From contig JAUJYN010000017.1 in assembly GCA_030737835.1 (NCBI GenBank), positions 2,418,001 through 2,482,000 on the forward strand: 64,000 nt of DNA, given 5' to 3'. Positions within the stretch are counted from its first letter, which is position 1. Each line of letters opens with the position of its first letter. Positions 34,950-48,473 of this stretch are shown piece by piece. Below the pieces are notes generated by a model. That model worked only from the letters and a program-made list of their open reading frames with translations. It did no database searches and was not told the DNA's origin. The position numbers and the translations under genes were made by a program. Source of the stretch: Acorus gramineus (taxonomy: Eukaryota > Streptophyta > Magnoliopsida > Acorales > Acoraceae).

Positions 34950-37900
34950 TGTTATATATGTGTCACTTTTAGCCTTCTGGTCACCATTGGAGCATTCTGA
35001 CAGTTTTTCAACTTTTTTTTCTTTTTTCGATCGGAACCGCTAAAATTTTGGACTTTTGGCTATCATCATGAGCTTGAGAACTCCGATTGAAAATCTAACT
35101 GTACATTATGTGTCCTGGTGCCATTTCAAGCCACTCACGAAAATTTCATCGAATTCCGGTAACGTTCAGAATTTCACAGTTCTGAATCGTATCCGGGTTT
35201 TGACCAAGCGAAAGTCATTGGGAGACTTGACCAAGTCAAAGAGGACTTTGACCAAGTCAAGTTTGACCCTTGACTTGGTCAATTGCTTTTGTTTTCTTAT
35301 GTGGTTGGGTTGACTAGGGTCAAAGTTCACCTAAACCTAATTAACCCTAAGTGTAAGTGGTGTGTGTGTGTGTGGTGTGTGTGTGGCCTTTAAGTGGGTG
35401 CCCCCCAATAGTGCCCCCCCCCCCCCCCTATTCATCTTCTTCTCCATCTCTCTCAAGCCTCATCTCCTCTATTTATTTCCCCCTTTTGACCTAGTAGAAG
35501 TGGTGGAAAAGAAAAACCCTAGAAGGAGAAAAGCCTGGTAAGGACCCGATCTACCTTCCCATGGTTTCGTTTTTGTGTTTCCCTTTGTTTGACCTCCTCT
35601 CATCGCACCTTTTCTCCTCTGTTTTCAGCCCCTCTTAGGCTGAGAAGGGGCTTTGTGGTGGTGGCTTTGGTGGTGGTGTTTTGGTGCCCGAATGTAACGT
35701 CTCTGTATTTTTAGCCTTATATATTTATTTTAAATATATAATGGAAATTTTAATTGAAATTTAATTATTTCATTTTTTTTTATTTGGCGGTAGGCCCAAA
35801 TGGGTCCAATTTGATTTATAATTATAATAATTATAAATTGATGTTGAAATATTTATTTTATATTTTTCTGGAGATCTTTATAGTCTCAAGATATTTTGGT
35901 TGAAATTTGGTGAATTCGGAGTTAGGAAATTAGGTTTTTAGGATTTTGTGTTAAGTTATTGGGCCCAGGGATCTAGTTGCGAATCCAGAATATCTTTTAA
36001 TAGGCTTCAGGGATCCGTTTGTAAATCGGATAGGGATCTGTCTGTAAATCGGATAAGGACCTAGTTGTAAACCCGTAATACTTGAGGGGTCGTTTTGTAA
36101 TTTGGTAAAAACCCTTTTATATATAACACATTTTGGGTTAGGGTTTGCATCAGAATTCTCATGGGACAAGAAAGGTGGTGATGACCTAACTCTACCCGTC
36201 GAGCACTACAAGGTGATAAATCTTTCTCTTTTGATTTTTATTGTTTAGTGTTTCAATTTAGTTTGGTTAGGAGATGATTGTGTCAATCTATTATTTGGGA
36301 AAGAATGTTGATGGATTAGGGTTAGGGTTTGATTGATTTTAAATAGATGATGTTTTTATTAGATTTCAATGGATCTTGAAGGATTTCTTAAGATCAAACT
36401 AGATTTATTGGTTTTGGGATTTAAGGGTTATTTTCGGGTGGATTGAATACCTGATCATTAAATCGTGTTTTTGACTATGATAGAGTCGTTTCTGGGAAAA
36501 TTGTATTTCACAAACAGAAATAGGTTTCGAAAAGATCTTTCCAACGAATCTTGAATCGTCTGATTTGGAGTTACGGGTAGAAAGTTATGATTTTTCAAAG
36601 ATTTCTGTGCAGTTTCTTATAATTCAAATATTTAGCTTCATGATCAAGTTTGATGAATTTTAGAGATTAAAGGGATCCCAAATGGATGTTTAATGAGTAT
36701 AATTTGATTTGTGGGTTTTGATGATTTTATTGATCTTGGTGACTCAATTTGGATCTTAAATCAATTAATTTGGTTTAGTGGGATCAATGAATATTAATTG
36801 GATATTTTTGTTATTTGGATGTAAATTGATTGGATTGATTTATTTGAATCATTGGAGTTGTAGTGGATTATTTGTCTAAATATTTTATTCGAGGATTGAT
36901 CGATTATGTGGGCCTTATGAAATAAATGGATATTGATTATCGGATCATTGTGAGATATGAACATTTTAATATTTATTTGGAGTTGGGATTTTTGTTAGGC
37001 CTTTAAGGTGAGTTGCGGATTGTAGGTCTATTTGGTACGGGCTCTTGGGATTATTGGGCTGAGTGTTGTTGTAAGTTGTTTGTCAGTTGTTTGTCATGAT
37101 TGAATGATTTTCTTATTTATTGATTTCATAATTGTTATGCTAGGTTATCCACGTGCGAGTGTATAGCGTTTATGCATGTGCATCGATTTGTATTGCGTGG
37201 ACTGGAGGTGAGTGGACTTGAGTTTCATATGTAGTTTCAAAAGAATATATTATGTATTCATGCTAGGACCATCTATTTTGTGGAATATAACTGCTAGTTT
37301 CGAAATAAAAATATGAGCATGCCTTTTATTGAGATTTTTGCATGCTCTATTCTTTTGTGAATTTTGAAGATATGATAGGTTATCAATGCATCCATTCCGT
37401 CTAGGTGGCTCAGTCTTGGTGGCCAACGTCTAGGTGGGCGTACGTCTACGTGGCCAGGTCCGAGAACGTAGGACCCAAGTCTTTGTGGCTATGTCTACGT
37501 GGCCATGCCTGTGAAAGGCCCCGCGAGCTAGGTGCTGCGAAGACGGACATGCGTGTTCGTGGTGTTGCATGCATCATGTTGGATAGGATTTGTGTGCGTG
37601 TGTATATATATTATTGCATGTCTTGGTGGCCTTGTTGTATATTTATTTTCTTGATATATTACATGTCTGTGTAGACATATTACGATATTGATATTTTGAA
37701 TATAAATGTACTAACGGGATGATGATGGTCCATTCACTGAGCGTGTTGTAGCTCACCCCTCTCTTCCCAACCTTTCAGATTAGCTGTTGATGGTTGTCGA
37801 TCTCGTTAAGGCGTTGGAGGTTGAAGCTCGTATTTTATTTCCGGAGCACTAGACTTGTGTAAAAGGTGTTGGTCATTTCTTTGGCATGTAGAGGACCCAT

Positions 37901-39994
37901 ATGTATGATAGTGTGGATATATCTAAATTAAGTTGTTTTTGATGTATATTGAATTTACGTTGGATTTTAGCATTGACGATATATGTATAATTATGGTGAT
38001 GTATTCGTATGTTCTCTGGATGAAAAAAAAAAATATATATATAGAACTCTGAGATTTGAGGAATTTAGTTAACGCACCCGGATTTCACTCTTCAAAACGG
38101 AGTCGTGGATTTGGGGGCGTTACACGAAGAGCACCCGATCCCCCCCCCCCCCCCTTCCTTTCCTCCCTTGGATGAGTCCTCTTCCTCCTTTTTCTTGTGT
38201 AGATGCTTGATTAGGATGTGTTTTTGGTGTATGCATGGTTTGGAGGTGTGTTAGGGGTGTGGGAGGGCTGAGGAAAGTGGTAGGGTTGGCTTGGGCGCGC
38301 GTGCGGGGTCATCCGCGTGTGTGCGCGCGAGTCTGCGCGCGCAGGCAGAGCAGGCGCGTGCAATAGGGCGCGCTGGGGGCGTGCGCGCGGAGTGCTGCGG
38401 GGGTGCGCAGTGCGCGGGCTGCGCGTAGGGGTGCGCGCGGGGTGCTGCGCAGGGGCGCAGTACGCGCGGGTAGGCGTAGGGGCGCGACAGCGTGCCTGGG
38501 GGCGCGGGCTGGGGCGCGGCAGTGCGCCCGGGGCGCAGGGGGTGCGTGCGTGCGTGCACACCAGTGCGTGTGTGTGCGGGTGGCCGTGCGCATGGTAGCC
38601 GTTGATGCGGGAGAATGTCGGGGCACTCGGGCTCGCGTGCGTGCGGGCCGTATGCATGCTTGTCCGAGTGTAGGGTATGTCTAGTTTATTTCTATCGTAT
38701 TTCTTGTATATTTGTGTATTTTACTCACCATTTTGATTCCCATGTCTTGCAGATCTTGACGGGCGGTCACGCGACGACCCGGATATTGGTGAGTGGGACA
38801 ATCCAACCCAGTAGGGAGGCGTTCGATGCACGTAGGCGTGCATTGCCCTCCCCTGGGGCACCATAATTGCGTATTAGCTAGTAATAAATGTAACTGTGCT
38901 ATGCATGCTCATTATGTTGTATGCTAGGGATTTGCACCCTTATATTATGTATAGAGGCCTACGCATCCTGATACCATGTTTTCATGCTAGGAAAGCCTCG
39001 ACCTACGCATGTTTCCCATTTAGTTTAACTTATTTAAATCAAATGCGAGCATATGGTTTTTAGCATGCCTTAGAGAATATTATAACCTCGTGGTTATAAT
39101 ATGTGTCTCCCCGCATCTTAGTTATGAGCCCTGGAGGAATTCTGAAGAATTCATGACATTAGTAGAGCTGCAATCGGTGTCGGCGGATCCAAGAGGATCG
39201 TATCCGTGTGGGTAGGCTGCTTCTCTTCCCTTCTTTGGATCTGTGTAGGGACTCCTCAGCATTAGACAGGCCGTCCTAACAGAGGGCTCCCAGCTGTAGG
39301 TACCTCCGATGCGTCGGACTGTGCTGATAGTGGGAGTAGACCAGGCGTGCTACGGAGTGGGGGAGAGGCTATCGGTGGACCAAGGGTGATTAACAGCCTA
39401 GTCAGTCCCAAAAGACCATGTCACCAGCTTGAGGGTGAGGGTGAGGATGTAGTGGGTCGGCGATGAGACGACCCACTAGATTGTGTAGTTACTGCCACTT
39501 AGGGGCTATAAATTATTTGAGCTTAATATGAATTCTGATGCATGGGTTGTGCTATTCACTGAGCGTGTGGCTCACCCCTCGCATGTATTTTCTCCAGTTA
39601 TATCTGAGTCGGATCTGAAGGAGGAGCTCCCCGAGGCACATCAGCAGTAGCGGAGCAGCATCACGTTCTGCGTGTGAGAGGCCATCAGCATCCCCCTTTG
39701 ATTGTATGTATTGTATTCCGTGCTTAGGCACACGTTTGTATTACATTTGGATGTCGTTGTATATATTGGCTCTCACAGGACAGTTAATTATGTATCAGGT
39801 CTGTAATATGTGTTTTGAATTACAGACTCAGTCTTTTAGCTTCCGCTATTTGTGTATATATTATGTCAGCCTCATTGTTGTCTATGTTGTCATTGTTGAT
39901 GTTGTTTAGAGTATATTATTGACCTCCTGTTTAGACTGCTGATATCATATATACCATTGCCGCGTCTCGGGGACGGCCGCCCTGGGGCGTGACA
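34950..39994 (+). mobile_element. A2 solo LTR, forward, with E nested inside
   Basis: Starts TGTTATATATGTGTCACTTT and ends GGGCGTGACA, flanked by the perfect duplication CATAG. Without the nested E copy it is about 2.6 kb. No internal region or primer site is present, so it is a solo LTR, which normally arises by recombination between the two LTRs of one insertion. Visible parts are a W-box-rich stretch (35200-35330), GT repeats (35358-35390), the GC-rich block (38290-38620), acceptor and 36-nt exon near 38753-38788, the A2 palindrome near 39079, and both hairpins near 39561 and 39796. Confidence 0.9.
35693..38124 (+). mobile_element. E solo LTR
   Basis: A 2.43-kb noncoding unit with inverted termini TGTAACG...CGTTACA, flanked by CGAA on both sides (35689-35692 and 38125-38128) and lying inside the A2 solo LTR. 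It has a TATA-like TTTATATATAAC near 36116, a donor-like GTGAGTGG at 37208, the hairpin TGAGC-GTGTTGTA-GCTCA (37738-37755) and an acceptor-like CCTTTCAG (37771-37778). The layout mirrors the second half of A and C LTRs despite little sequence similarity elsewhere. The family is unassigned; I infer a gypsy LTR. It is the youngest layer at this spot. Confidence 0.8.
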
Positions 39995-42621
39995 CATAGG
40001 ACTTTTGGAGAGATTAGACTCCTCTACACCCTTGGTCCACCGGTAGCCCTTTCCCCGGGTAGTCTCTACCTGGTATACTCCCACGATCAGTACACTCCCG
40101 AACGCATCAGTGGTACCTACGGATGGGAGCCCTATGTCAGGACAGCTTTTCCAACGCCGGGAAGTTCCTATGTCAGATGCAACGAAGAGGAGAACGATTT
40201 CACGCTCGCAATATCATTCATTAGCCCTCTCCCGGGTAACCTCTACCTGGTACCTATGGATGGGAGCCCTCTGTCAGGACAGCTTTAACCCGGCCCGCTT
40301 CAACACGGACGACATTGGGAGGAAACACTCCATGTTCGCAAAGCGAACCCAATGGAAAAACAACTACTCTCGTTAATCGCCTACTTAATGCCCAAGCTAC
40401 CGGTTTAATAAAACTGATACAACAAATGAATTCTCCTGAATTCCATTCAAGTGCATCCCATGGACGCAGGGGCAATTACATCGCTCGCACACTAACTAAT
40501 GAGGTACATCCCAACGACGGGTCGTACCCACGCCTATTTCAGATAGGCCTATTTAGTTTTAACATGTGCGTATATATAACAGGAGAATCATATCATAGCT
40601 ATGTGCATGAACCATATGCACGATCATCTAACAATTGATTATAAGGGTAACCCCTAACATGGATTTACATCATAAACAACATGCATACAAGGTATGGCCA
40701 TTATTCATATAAGCACACAAGGCATAACTTAAGCATGCGTTGGATATCACCAACTTAAAAAGGAAGGGTCAAGCGCGATCTCGCGCACTAATAGGTGCAT
40801 GCCAATATTCCAAACGAACCTGAGTCGAGTAGGAAATCGCATCTACTTACTCAGTTCGTGCAGAGGGAGAGGGCGAGAGAGATCATCATCTCATGAAGTT
40901 GGTCATAGCTTTGCCCCATTAGCATGGGCGCAACAACTACACCACGCCCTCGAGTCTTATCGCAAGGGAATATTTGGCAGGTGCCCGTTATTAACCCAGA
41001 CTTAATCATGCTGGATATTCCAATTAATATAGTGGAAGTAGTATTACAATACTACCTAAGGCATGCCATATTCTATACATCCATACACATCACAGAATAC
41101 ATGCCCATACTAGAGGGGCGCATGCAATACAATCATTCACACATGGATACAATACATGTATATAAGCCTAGCATGCAAGATATCTAACATATTATAGTTT
41201 AAGCATGGCCATACTACTTATCTACACAAGTAGTATAGCTAGGATGCCCCATCGATGCGCGACGCACGACTACGCGCGTCGAGCGCATCTCGAGGGGGGG
41301 GGGATTGGATCAAACCACTCACCGCAACCCGGGACCTCACGCATCCCATCCGACGAGATCTGCAAGGTAAGGGCATCAAATTTGGTGAGTAACATCATAT
41401 TATAACACTTAGAAATTACTAGAAATGCCAAAGACTTAGACATGCACGCATACGGGCTTGCACGCATGCGAGCACGCGCGTACGCACGCATGCCCGAGTG
41501 CCCCAGCACCTACCCGAGCCCCTGGGTAGCCCCACGCATGCCCCAGCATGCGCACGCACGCGCACGCGCGCACTGGCACCCTGCCGCATGCCCAGGCGTG
41601 CCCAAACAACCTGCCCCCCACGCGTGCACGCTCGTGCGCGCGCCTGCGCGCCCTCCTACGCCTTCCAGCACCCCTCTGCGCGCGCATCTGCGCGCGCACG
41701 TGCGCCCAGCACCCTTTAACCCCTCCCCCACACTCCTCACTCACCCTAAACCAACTACCTAGCATGCATGACCTCCCCAACCATCCCAACAGCCCTAAAA
41801 ATCAAAAAGAAGGGGAAGAGGACTTACCAAAAGAGGGGGAATGAAAGGGGGAGATTCGGGGGCCCTCGATGCACCCGCGACCACCTCAACCACCACCACC
41901 ACTACCACCACCTCCACAGCCTCTCCTCAGCCTTCTTTGGCTGAAAAACAGGGGGGGGGAGACATGAGAGGGAGCTTGAGAGAGGAGAAACCACAACAAC
42001 AACAACACATGCACAAAACTCACCTTCTTGCACTTGCACCTCCTCTTCTTGCTCCATCTTCTTCTCCTTGGCATAAAATCAAACACTTGGGGAGTGTTTG
42101 AAAGAGAGAAAGAGAGCCATAAGAGAGGGAGGGAAAGTGTTCCACGAAATGGGAGAGAGGGGGAGAGAGAGAGGGCAAAAAAGTCATTTTCATGCCCAAA
42201 TAGTGCCTAGGGGTGACCTTAAGGGGGGGGGTGAGGTTAGGGTTAGGCTCACCCACTCACATATCAAATAACCAATGGTTTCTTCATCCCTAAGCAAGGT
42301 GGGGGTAAGGTTACCAAAGGTCACCACATCCCCAAAATATCTCACACTATTCGACCAACCAGGAACTCTCAAAACCCAGATACGGTTTAGAACTACATAT
42401 TTTTCAAAACGTTACTGGAATTCAATGAAATTTTTATGGGTACTACGAAACAGTACCGGGACCCATAATATGCAGTTAGATTTCCAACCAGAGTACTCCA
42501 ACTCCCGCAGGTGGCTAAAAGCCAAAATTTTAGCGACTCCGATCGAAAAAGAAAAAGGCCCTGAATGACCCAGATGCGACCAAGGCTTAACCAAAATGGC
42601 TCCAAATGACATAGGCATAAC
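39995..42621 (-). mobile_element. C6 LTR, part 2, reverse
   Basis: Continuation of C6 after the A2 insertion (the first five bases are the duplicated CATAG). It includes (CACCCT)n tracts in reverse, the predicted leader exon in reverse near 41330-41366, the GC-rich block (41440-41710), the donor-like region near 41825, and the LTR start in reverse, ending near CATAAC at 42621. Confidence 0.75.
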
Positions 42622-43258
42622 GGAGCGCATCTCGAGGGGTTGGATCAAACCACCCACCGTAACCCGGGACCTCGCGCATCCTATCCGACGAGATCTGCAA
42701 GGTAAGGGCATCAAATTTGGTGAGTAACATCACATTATAACACTTAGAAATTACTATAAATACCAAAGACTTAGACATGCACGCATACAGGCTTGCATGC
42801 ATGCGAGCACGCACGCACGCACACACGCATGCCCGAGTGCCCCAGCACCTACCCGAGCCACTGGGCAGCCCCACGCGTGCCCCTGCACGCGCACACACGA
42901 GCACCCACGCGCGCGCACGCACTAGCATCCAGCCGCGTGCCCAGACGCGCTGCCCCGCGCGCGCGCCTGCGCGCACTTGCGCGCACGACCTGGGCGCACC
43001 GCGCACGCTACTGGCGCTTGCGGGAACCTGCGCGCCCGCTAACATGGGGGATGTTTTTATGTGTAATTTTTATGGGTAGTACAAAACGGTACCAGGACCC
43101 ATAATATGCAGTTAGAATTTCAATCAGATTACTCCAACCCCCACAGGTAGCTAAAAGTCAAAATTTTATCGACTCCGATAGAAAAAAAAAAAGGCCCTAA
43201 ATGACCCAGATGCGACCAAGGCTTAACCGAAATGGCTCGAAATGACACAGGCATAACA
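42622..43258 (-). mobile_element. C7: short C LTR piece, reverse
   Basis: A second reverse C LTR segment that begins within the leader-exon region and ends at a CATAACA terminus (43258). It is much shorter than the corresponding span of C6, and its GC-rich block matches the C4/C6 subtype. It adjoins forward C8 sequence at 43259. Confidence 0.65.
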
Positions 43259-44716
43259 CGAGGTGGTCGTGGGTGCGCTCGAGAGCCCCCGCACCTCCCC
43301 CTTTCCCTCCCCCTCTCTTGGTAAGCCTTTCCCTCTTCTTTTCTGGTTTTGTAGCAGATTTGGGTGCTGTTGGGAGGATGTTTTTATGTGTAATTTCTGC
43401 TGCACATGAGGTGTTTGTGTTTATGCATGGATGGTGGTGGTTTTTGTGTGGTAGTAAGGCAGATTTGTATCTCCTTAAGATCCTTGTGGAACTAGTACCT
43501 AGAGGCATATATTGAGACTTATGTCTTCATGTAATATGATCATCTATGTGTCTAGATGTTATATATGAAATTTGGTGTCATTATGATATCTATGTTGTGA
43601 GTTGAAACCTGTTTTGCATGGATTGTCTAGATTCGTGAGGGAATTAACTTGCTTCTGAAAATATTTTATTTCGGGCTTGTAGAGGCAAAATTAGGTTATG
43701 ATGTCTTCTTGGATTATATGTCAGATGATGTGTATGATTTATTTCATAATTTGTGGATGTGTATTTGGTGGTGTGGAGATCAAATAGTAGGGCTGGTTGC
43801 AGCAGTTTTAGCAGTTTTGCTCGATTGTGTGTCAAGGTGTTATCATGCATGTTATGGAATCTATCAGGAGTTAGGTAGTCTTTGTTTGAAATACTCACCT
43901 CTTTTTATGCCCTTGCCTTGCAGATCTCGTCGGTTGGATGCGAGATGATCCGGGTATCGGTGAGTGATTCGATCCAACCCTTCGGGATGCGCTCGATGCA
44001 TGTATCATGCATCGCGCATTCATGGGGCTTCTTTTCACCCTTAATATGCTAGATATTTGCATGCTAGGTTTCTATAGCTCATATATTGCATAGAACCCCC
44101 TATTCTACCATATACTAGCCTATGTATGAATAATTGTGTTTTCATGCGCCCTTCTTGTTTGGGCATGTATTTTCATATGAGTCATATGGATGTATAGAAT
44201 ATGGTAGGTAGTTCTTATTTGTATACTACCCCTATGTTAGTAGGCATGGATAAATACCGGGTACATGCCTAGTATTCCTTGGTAATATGACTTAAGCACG
44301 TGGTGTAGTTGTTGCGTTCATCTTGTTGGGGCAACGCTATGATCTTCTTGAGATGATGAGGCTTCATCTCTCCCTCACCCTCTCTCCTTGCGCGAACTGA
44401 GTAAGTAGATGTGGTTTATTCTTGACTCAGGTTTGCTTGGGAATACTGGCATGCGTCTGTTGATGCGCGAGATCGTGTTTAACCCTTCCCTTTTAAGTTG
44501 GTGATATCCAACACATGTTAGGTTGTATGTTGCGTGCTTGCATGATTAATTCCCTTGTATGCATGTGTAGCTAGGCCTTGCTTTGTATGATATGTTGCTT
44601 ATGATGTGTATTCATGTTGGGAGGACCCCTATAGTCAATTATTACATTATCGTGCATGTGGATCATGTATATAACTGCGATAGAATTCTCCTATTATAAT
44701 TGCGCATGTTAGACAA
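43259..44716 (+). mobile_element. C8 LTR, part 1, forward
   Basis: A forward C LTR starting inside the 5' leader region, with donor GGTAAGC near 43319. It carries no GC-rich tandem block, unlike the other copies: donor and acceptor are joined by about 600 AT-rich bases, ending in acceptor CCTTGCAG (43916-43923), the 36-nt exon (43924-43959) and donor GTGAGTGA. It is interrupted at 44716 by C9 and resumes at 48474. Confidence 0.75.
43924..43959 (+). other. predicted 36-nt leader exon in C8 LTR
   Basis: Bounded by CCTTGCAG and GTGAGTGA. It has the same length as in A copies although about a third of its bases differ, which suggests that length and borders are constrained. Splicing is inferred. 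Confidence 0.5.
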
Positions 44717-47700
44717 TGTCACGCCCCAGGGCGGCCGTCCCCGAGACGTGGCAATAATGAAATATCAGCTATCAATACCTCAGGTCAATAAAGACTCCAA
44801 CAACAACACACAAGGTGGCAAAGCAAGGATAATGATAACTGACTGAAAAGGGGAAGCATAATATATAAACAATGTCTGTAAACCAAAAACATTATTACAG
44901 ACTCGAATACACAATCACTGTCCCGTGAGAGCCAAGTCTAGACCAAATAAAATACAACCTGTGCCACATGCACGATTTACAATACATAAAATGACTCTAG
45001 GACTGCTGACAGCCTCGCACTCGCCACCCGTCGGAAGAACGCTCCACGCCCATAAGACCACGCCACAGGGAAGCTCCAACTCCACGCCCAACACTGCCCC
45101 TGAAAAGAAACAGTATGCGAGAGGTGAGCTACAAGCTCAGTGAGTGGCTGGAAACCAATCACCATACAACAGTTCAATACTAAAACAATTTCCTTTCAAG
45201 GAAAAACATGGGTAGAAACCCATGGATAACAGGGTCACGCGGCGGCGCGACCAACCTCACCCTCACCCTCACTCCCGGAGGGAGACTCTTGGGACTTTTG
45301 GGGAGAGACCATACCGTTGGTCGAAGAGACGCGGAATTACTGGTCCACACAACACTACTGAATCACCAACATCGGGATAACTGCCCAACGATGTCTTTGA
45401 ACATCGATATGCAACCGGACCCAACACTTTGGGAACGGACGAACAACGAATGGGTCACGCGGCGACGTGTCTTCACTTCATCCTCACCCTCACTCCCGGA
45501 GGGAGACTCTTGGGACTTTTGGAAGAGACTTAGACTGCTCTACACCCTTGGTCCACCGGTAGCCCTTTCCCTGGGTAGTCACTACTTGGTATACTCCCAC
45601 GATCAGTACGCTTCCGAACGCCTCGGTGGTACCTACGGATGGGAGCCCTCTGTCAGGACAGCTTTTCCAACACCGGGAAGTTACTACATCGGATCCAACG
45701 AAGGGGAGAACGATTCCACGCTCACAATATCATTCGTTAACCCTCTCCCAAGTAGCCTCTGCCTGGTACTCTCTCACGATCAGTACACCACCGAACGCAT
45801 CGGTGGTACCTACGGATGGGAGCCCTTTGTCAGGACAGCTACAACCCGAGCCTCTTCAACACGGACGACATTGGGAGTAAACATTCCATGTTCGCAAAGC
45901 GAACCCATGGAAAGCAACTACTCTCGATAATCACATATCGATGAGAGCGAACACTATTGTACTCCCACACGGTTGCGTCGCTCGGACACAAGGGGGTTGC
46001 CTCTGCTCTCATGCAGAAATAATCCCAAGGCACATAACCCAACAGGCGGTTCATATACACGCCTAGCACGGGTAGGCCTAGCCTAATGCCCCACTACCGG
46101 CTTAACAAAACCGATAAGATAATGAATTCTCCTGAATTCCAAACGAGTGCATCGCTCGGATGCACGGGGCGATTACATCGCTAGCGCTCTAACTAATAAG
46201 GTACAACCCGACAGCGGGTCATACCCACGCCTATTTCAGATAGGCCTATCAGTTTTTAACATGCGCATATAAATATATCCAGGAGAATTATATCTAGCTA
46301 TGTGCATGAACCATATGCACAATCATCTAATAATTATAGGGACACTCCCTAACATGGATTTACATCATAATAAATCATACAACATGCATACATGGTCATT
46401 AATCACATAAGCACACAAGGCCTAACTTAAGCATGCGTTGGATATTGCCAACTTAAAAGAAAGGGTCAAACGCGATCTCGCGCACTAACAGGTGCATGCC
46501 AATATTTCAAACGAACCTGAGTCGAGTAGGAAATCGCATCTACTTACTCAGTTCGTTCAGAAGGAGAGGGCGAGAGAGATCATCATCTCATGAAGCTGGT
46601 CATAGCTTTGCCCCATTAGCATGGGCGCAACAACTACACCACGCCCTCGAGTCTTATCGCAAGGGAATATTAGGCAGGTGCCCGTTATTAACCAAGACTT
46701 ATTCATGCTGGATATTCCAATTAATATGGTGGGAGTAGTATTACAATACTACCTAAGGCATGCCATATTCTATACATCCATACACATTACCAAAAATACA
46801 TGCCCATACTAGAGGGGCTCATGCAACACAATCATTCATACATGAATACAATACATGTATATAAGCCTAGCATGCAAGATATCTACATATTATAGCTTAA
46901 GCATGGCCATACTACTTATCTACACAAGTAGTATAGCTAGGGGGGGCCCATCGATGCGCGACACGCGACTACGCGCGTCGAGCGCATCCCGAGAGGGGGG
47001 GGGATTGGATCGAACCACTCACCTAACGAGCGCACGGCTCGCGAAACACAAGAGGGCGAAAACAATTGAATCCGAAGCATGATACCAATCCGCCAAGAAT
47101 CATCCAATCCCGAAATTGACCAATGGTTTGGATTGGGCTATAACAAGGTGCTCGATACCCCGAAACACACCCCGAACGGGTCCGAATACTGCAAGCACGC
47201 CCCCGAGCACCGCGTGCACGCGGCCCACGCACTCCGCACGCATCGGACAACGCCAAGCACGCCCTCGAGCACCTCGTGCACGCTGCCCACGCACTCCACA
47301 TGCATCGGACAACGCCAAGCATGCCCTCGAGCACCTCGTGCACGCTGCCCACGCACTCCGCATGCATCGGACAACACCAAGCACGCCCTCGAGCACTCCA
47401 TGCACGCTTCCCACGCGCTCCGCACACATGCGAGAATGCTAAGCATGCACTCGAGCACCCGATGTGCCAACCCTACGCCCCTTTTAGCCTATAAACACAA
47501 GTTCAAGTGATGCATGAGGAACCTCATTTGAAAGAAGAGAAGAAAAGGCATACAAGGTTCACTCACACATACTCACAAACGGGTGGCGTACACACATACA
47601 CAACACATAACGCATGAACATGGGCTTCTCTCCCTCATCTTCTTCAATTCCATGCATACACAACAACAACACAAAGCAATGGAGCTTCCACTCCTCCCCA

Positions 47701-48473
47701 TCAGCTACAAAAGACATGGCTGAACCCAACACGGAGAGCGGGAGGTCCATACGCGGCTCCGGCACGCCCACACGCCACAGCTCCACCTTTATCACCATCG
47801 ACGCCCCGAACCTCCCTTCAAACAACAAACATACCAAGACATCCGAAGAGGGGACTTCAACACCACCTCCACTTTATCTTCTTCATTTTTCATAGATGGA
47901 AGGGCTGGTCGAGAGAGACAATCGGGGATTAAATAGCCAAAAGAGGGATTTAAATGACCAAAACGTCCCTGACCAGAAATCTCTGGACAGGCTTCACTCG
48001 AACAGCCATAACTTCCACGATATAGCTCCGAATTGCACAATTCAAAATCCTTTGGAAAGAGAAGAAGATTATCTACAACTTTCATGTTTATGCCAAGATC
48101 AAATAATCCCTCCAGCTATTCTGAAATGTGAGCTAAACATTGAACAGGGCTGCTGCCAGAATTTTTCATCCTCGGGGTATACTTGGAAAAATACCCGTAA
48201 CTTTTACTACATGAATCCAGTTGATCTAATTCTACTTTTGTATGAAAGCTAACTCAAAACTGAGCATCTCATGATAAAATCATATTTAAACCTCTTCATC
48301 TTGGATTTTAACAAAATTAAATCCAAATACCAAATCGGAAATGCATAACTTCTAGGAGACAATTATGTAGCCTAATTTTCAATCAGAGCTCTCCAACTCC
48401 TGTAGGTGGCTAAAAGCAAAAATTTTAGCGGCTCCAATCGAAAAATAAGGCTCCAAATGACACAGGCATAACA
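44717..48473 (-). mobile_element. C9: C solo LTR, reverse, nested in C8
   Basis: A complete reverse C LTR (about 3.76 kb) from TGTCACGCCCC to GGCATAACA with no internal region. Flanks GACAA (44712-44716) and GACTA (48474-48478) agree at four of five bases, and C8 continues across, so this is an aged solo LTR insertion. It holds the 62-bp tandem repeat (about 47194-47440), as C5 does. The AT-rich arm at 47890-48470 corresponds to the U3 side of C1. Confidence 0.85.
47194..47440 (-). repeat. 62-bp tandem repeat, about four copies (C9)
   Basis: Same unit as in C5 (28770-29021), inside the interval between the predicted first donor and acceptor of the LTR leader. Variants of GAGCACCTCGTGCACGCTGC recur every 62 bases. 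Confidence 0.85.

Noticed and set aside
41841-42101. Thr/Ser-rich small frame near a possible leader
   Set aside because: It lies in the C6 LTR leader over ACC/CCA repeats and is repeated in other C LTRs with disrupted frames.
34038-42621. C6 firmly assigned as the 5' LTR of element C4
   Set aside because: Orientation and subtype fit, but no primer site separates LTR and internal region and the outer duplication cannot be tested, so I left it as a possibility.
45208-45930. A 240-residue open frame in C9
   Set aside because: It reads antisense through C LTR sequence, including the G-rich tract. Related frames appear at the same place in other C LTRs with different lengths, and it matches no domain I recognise.
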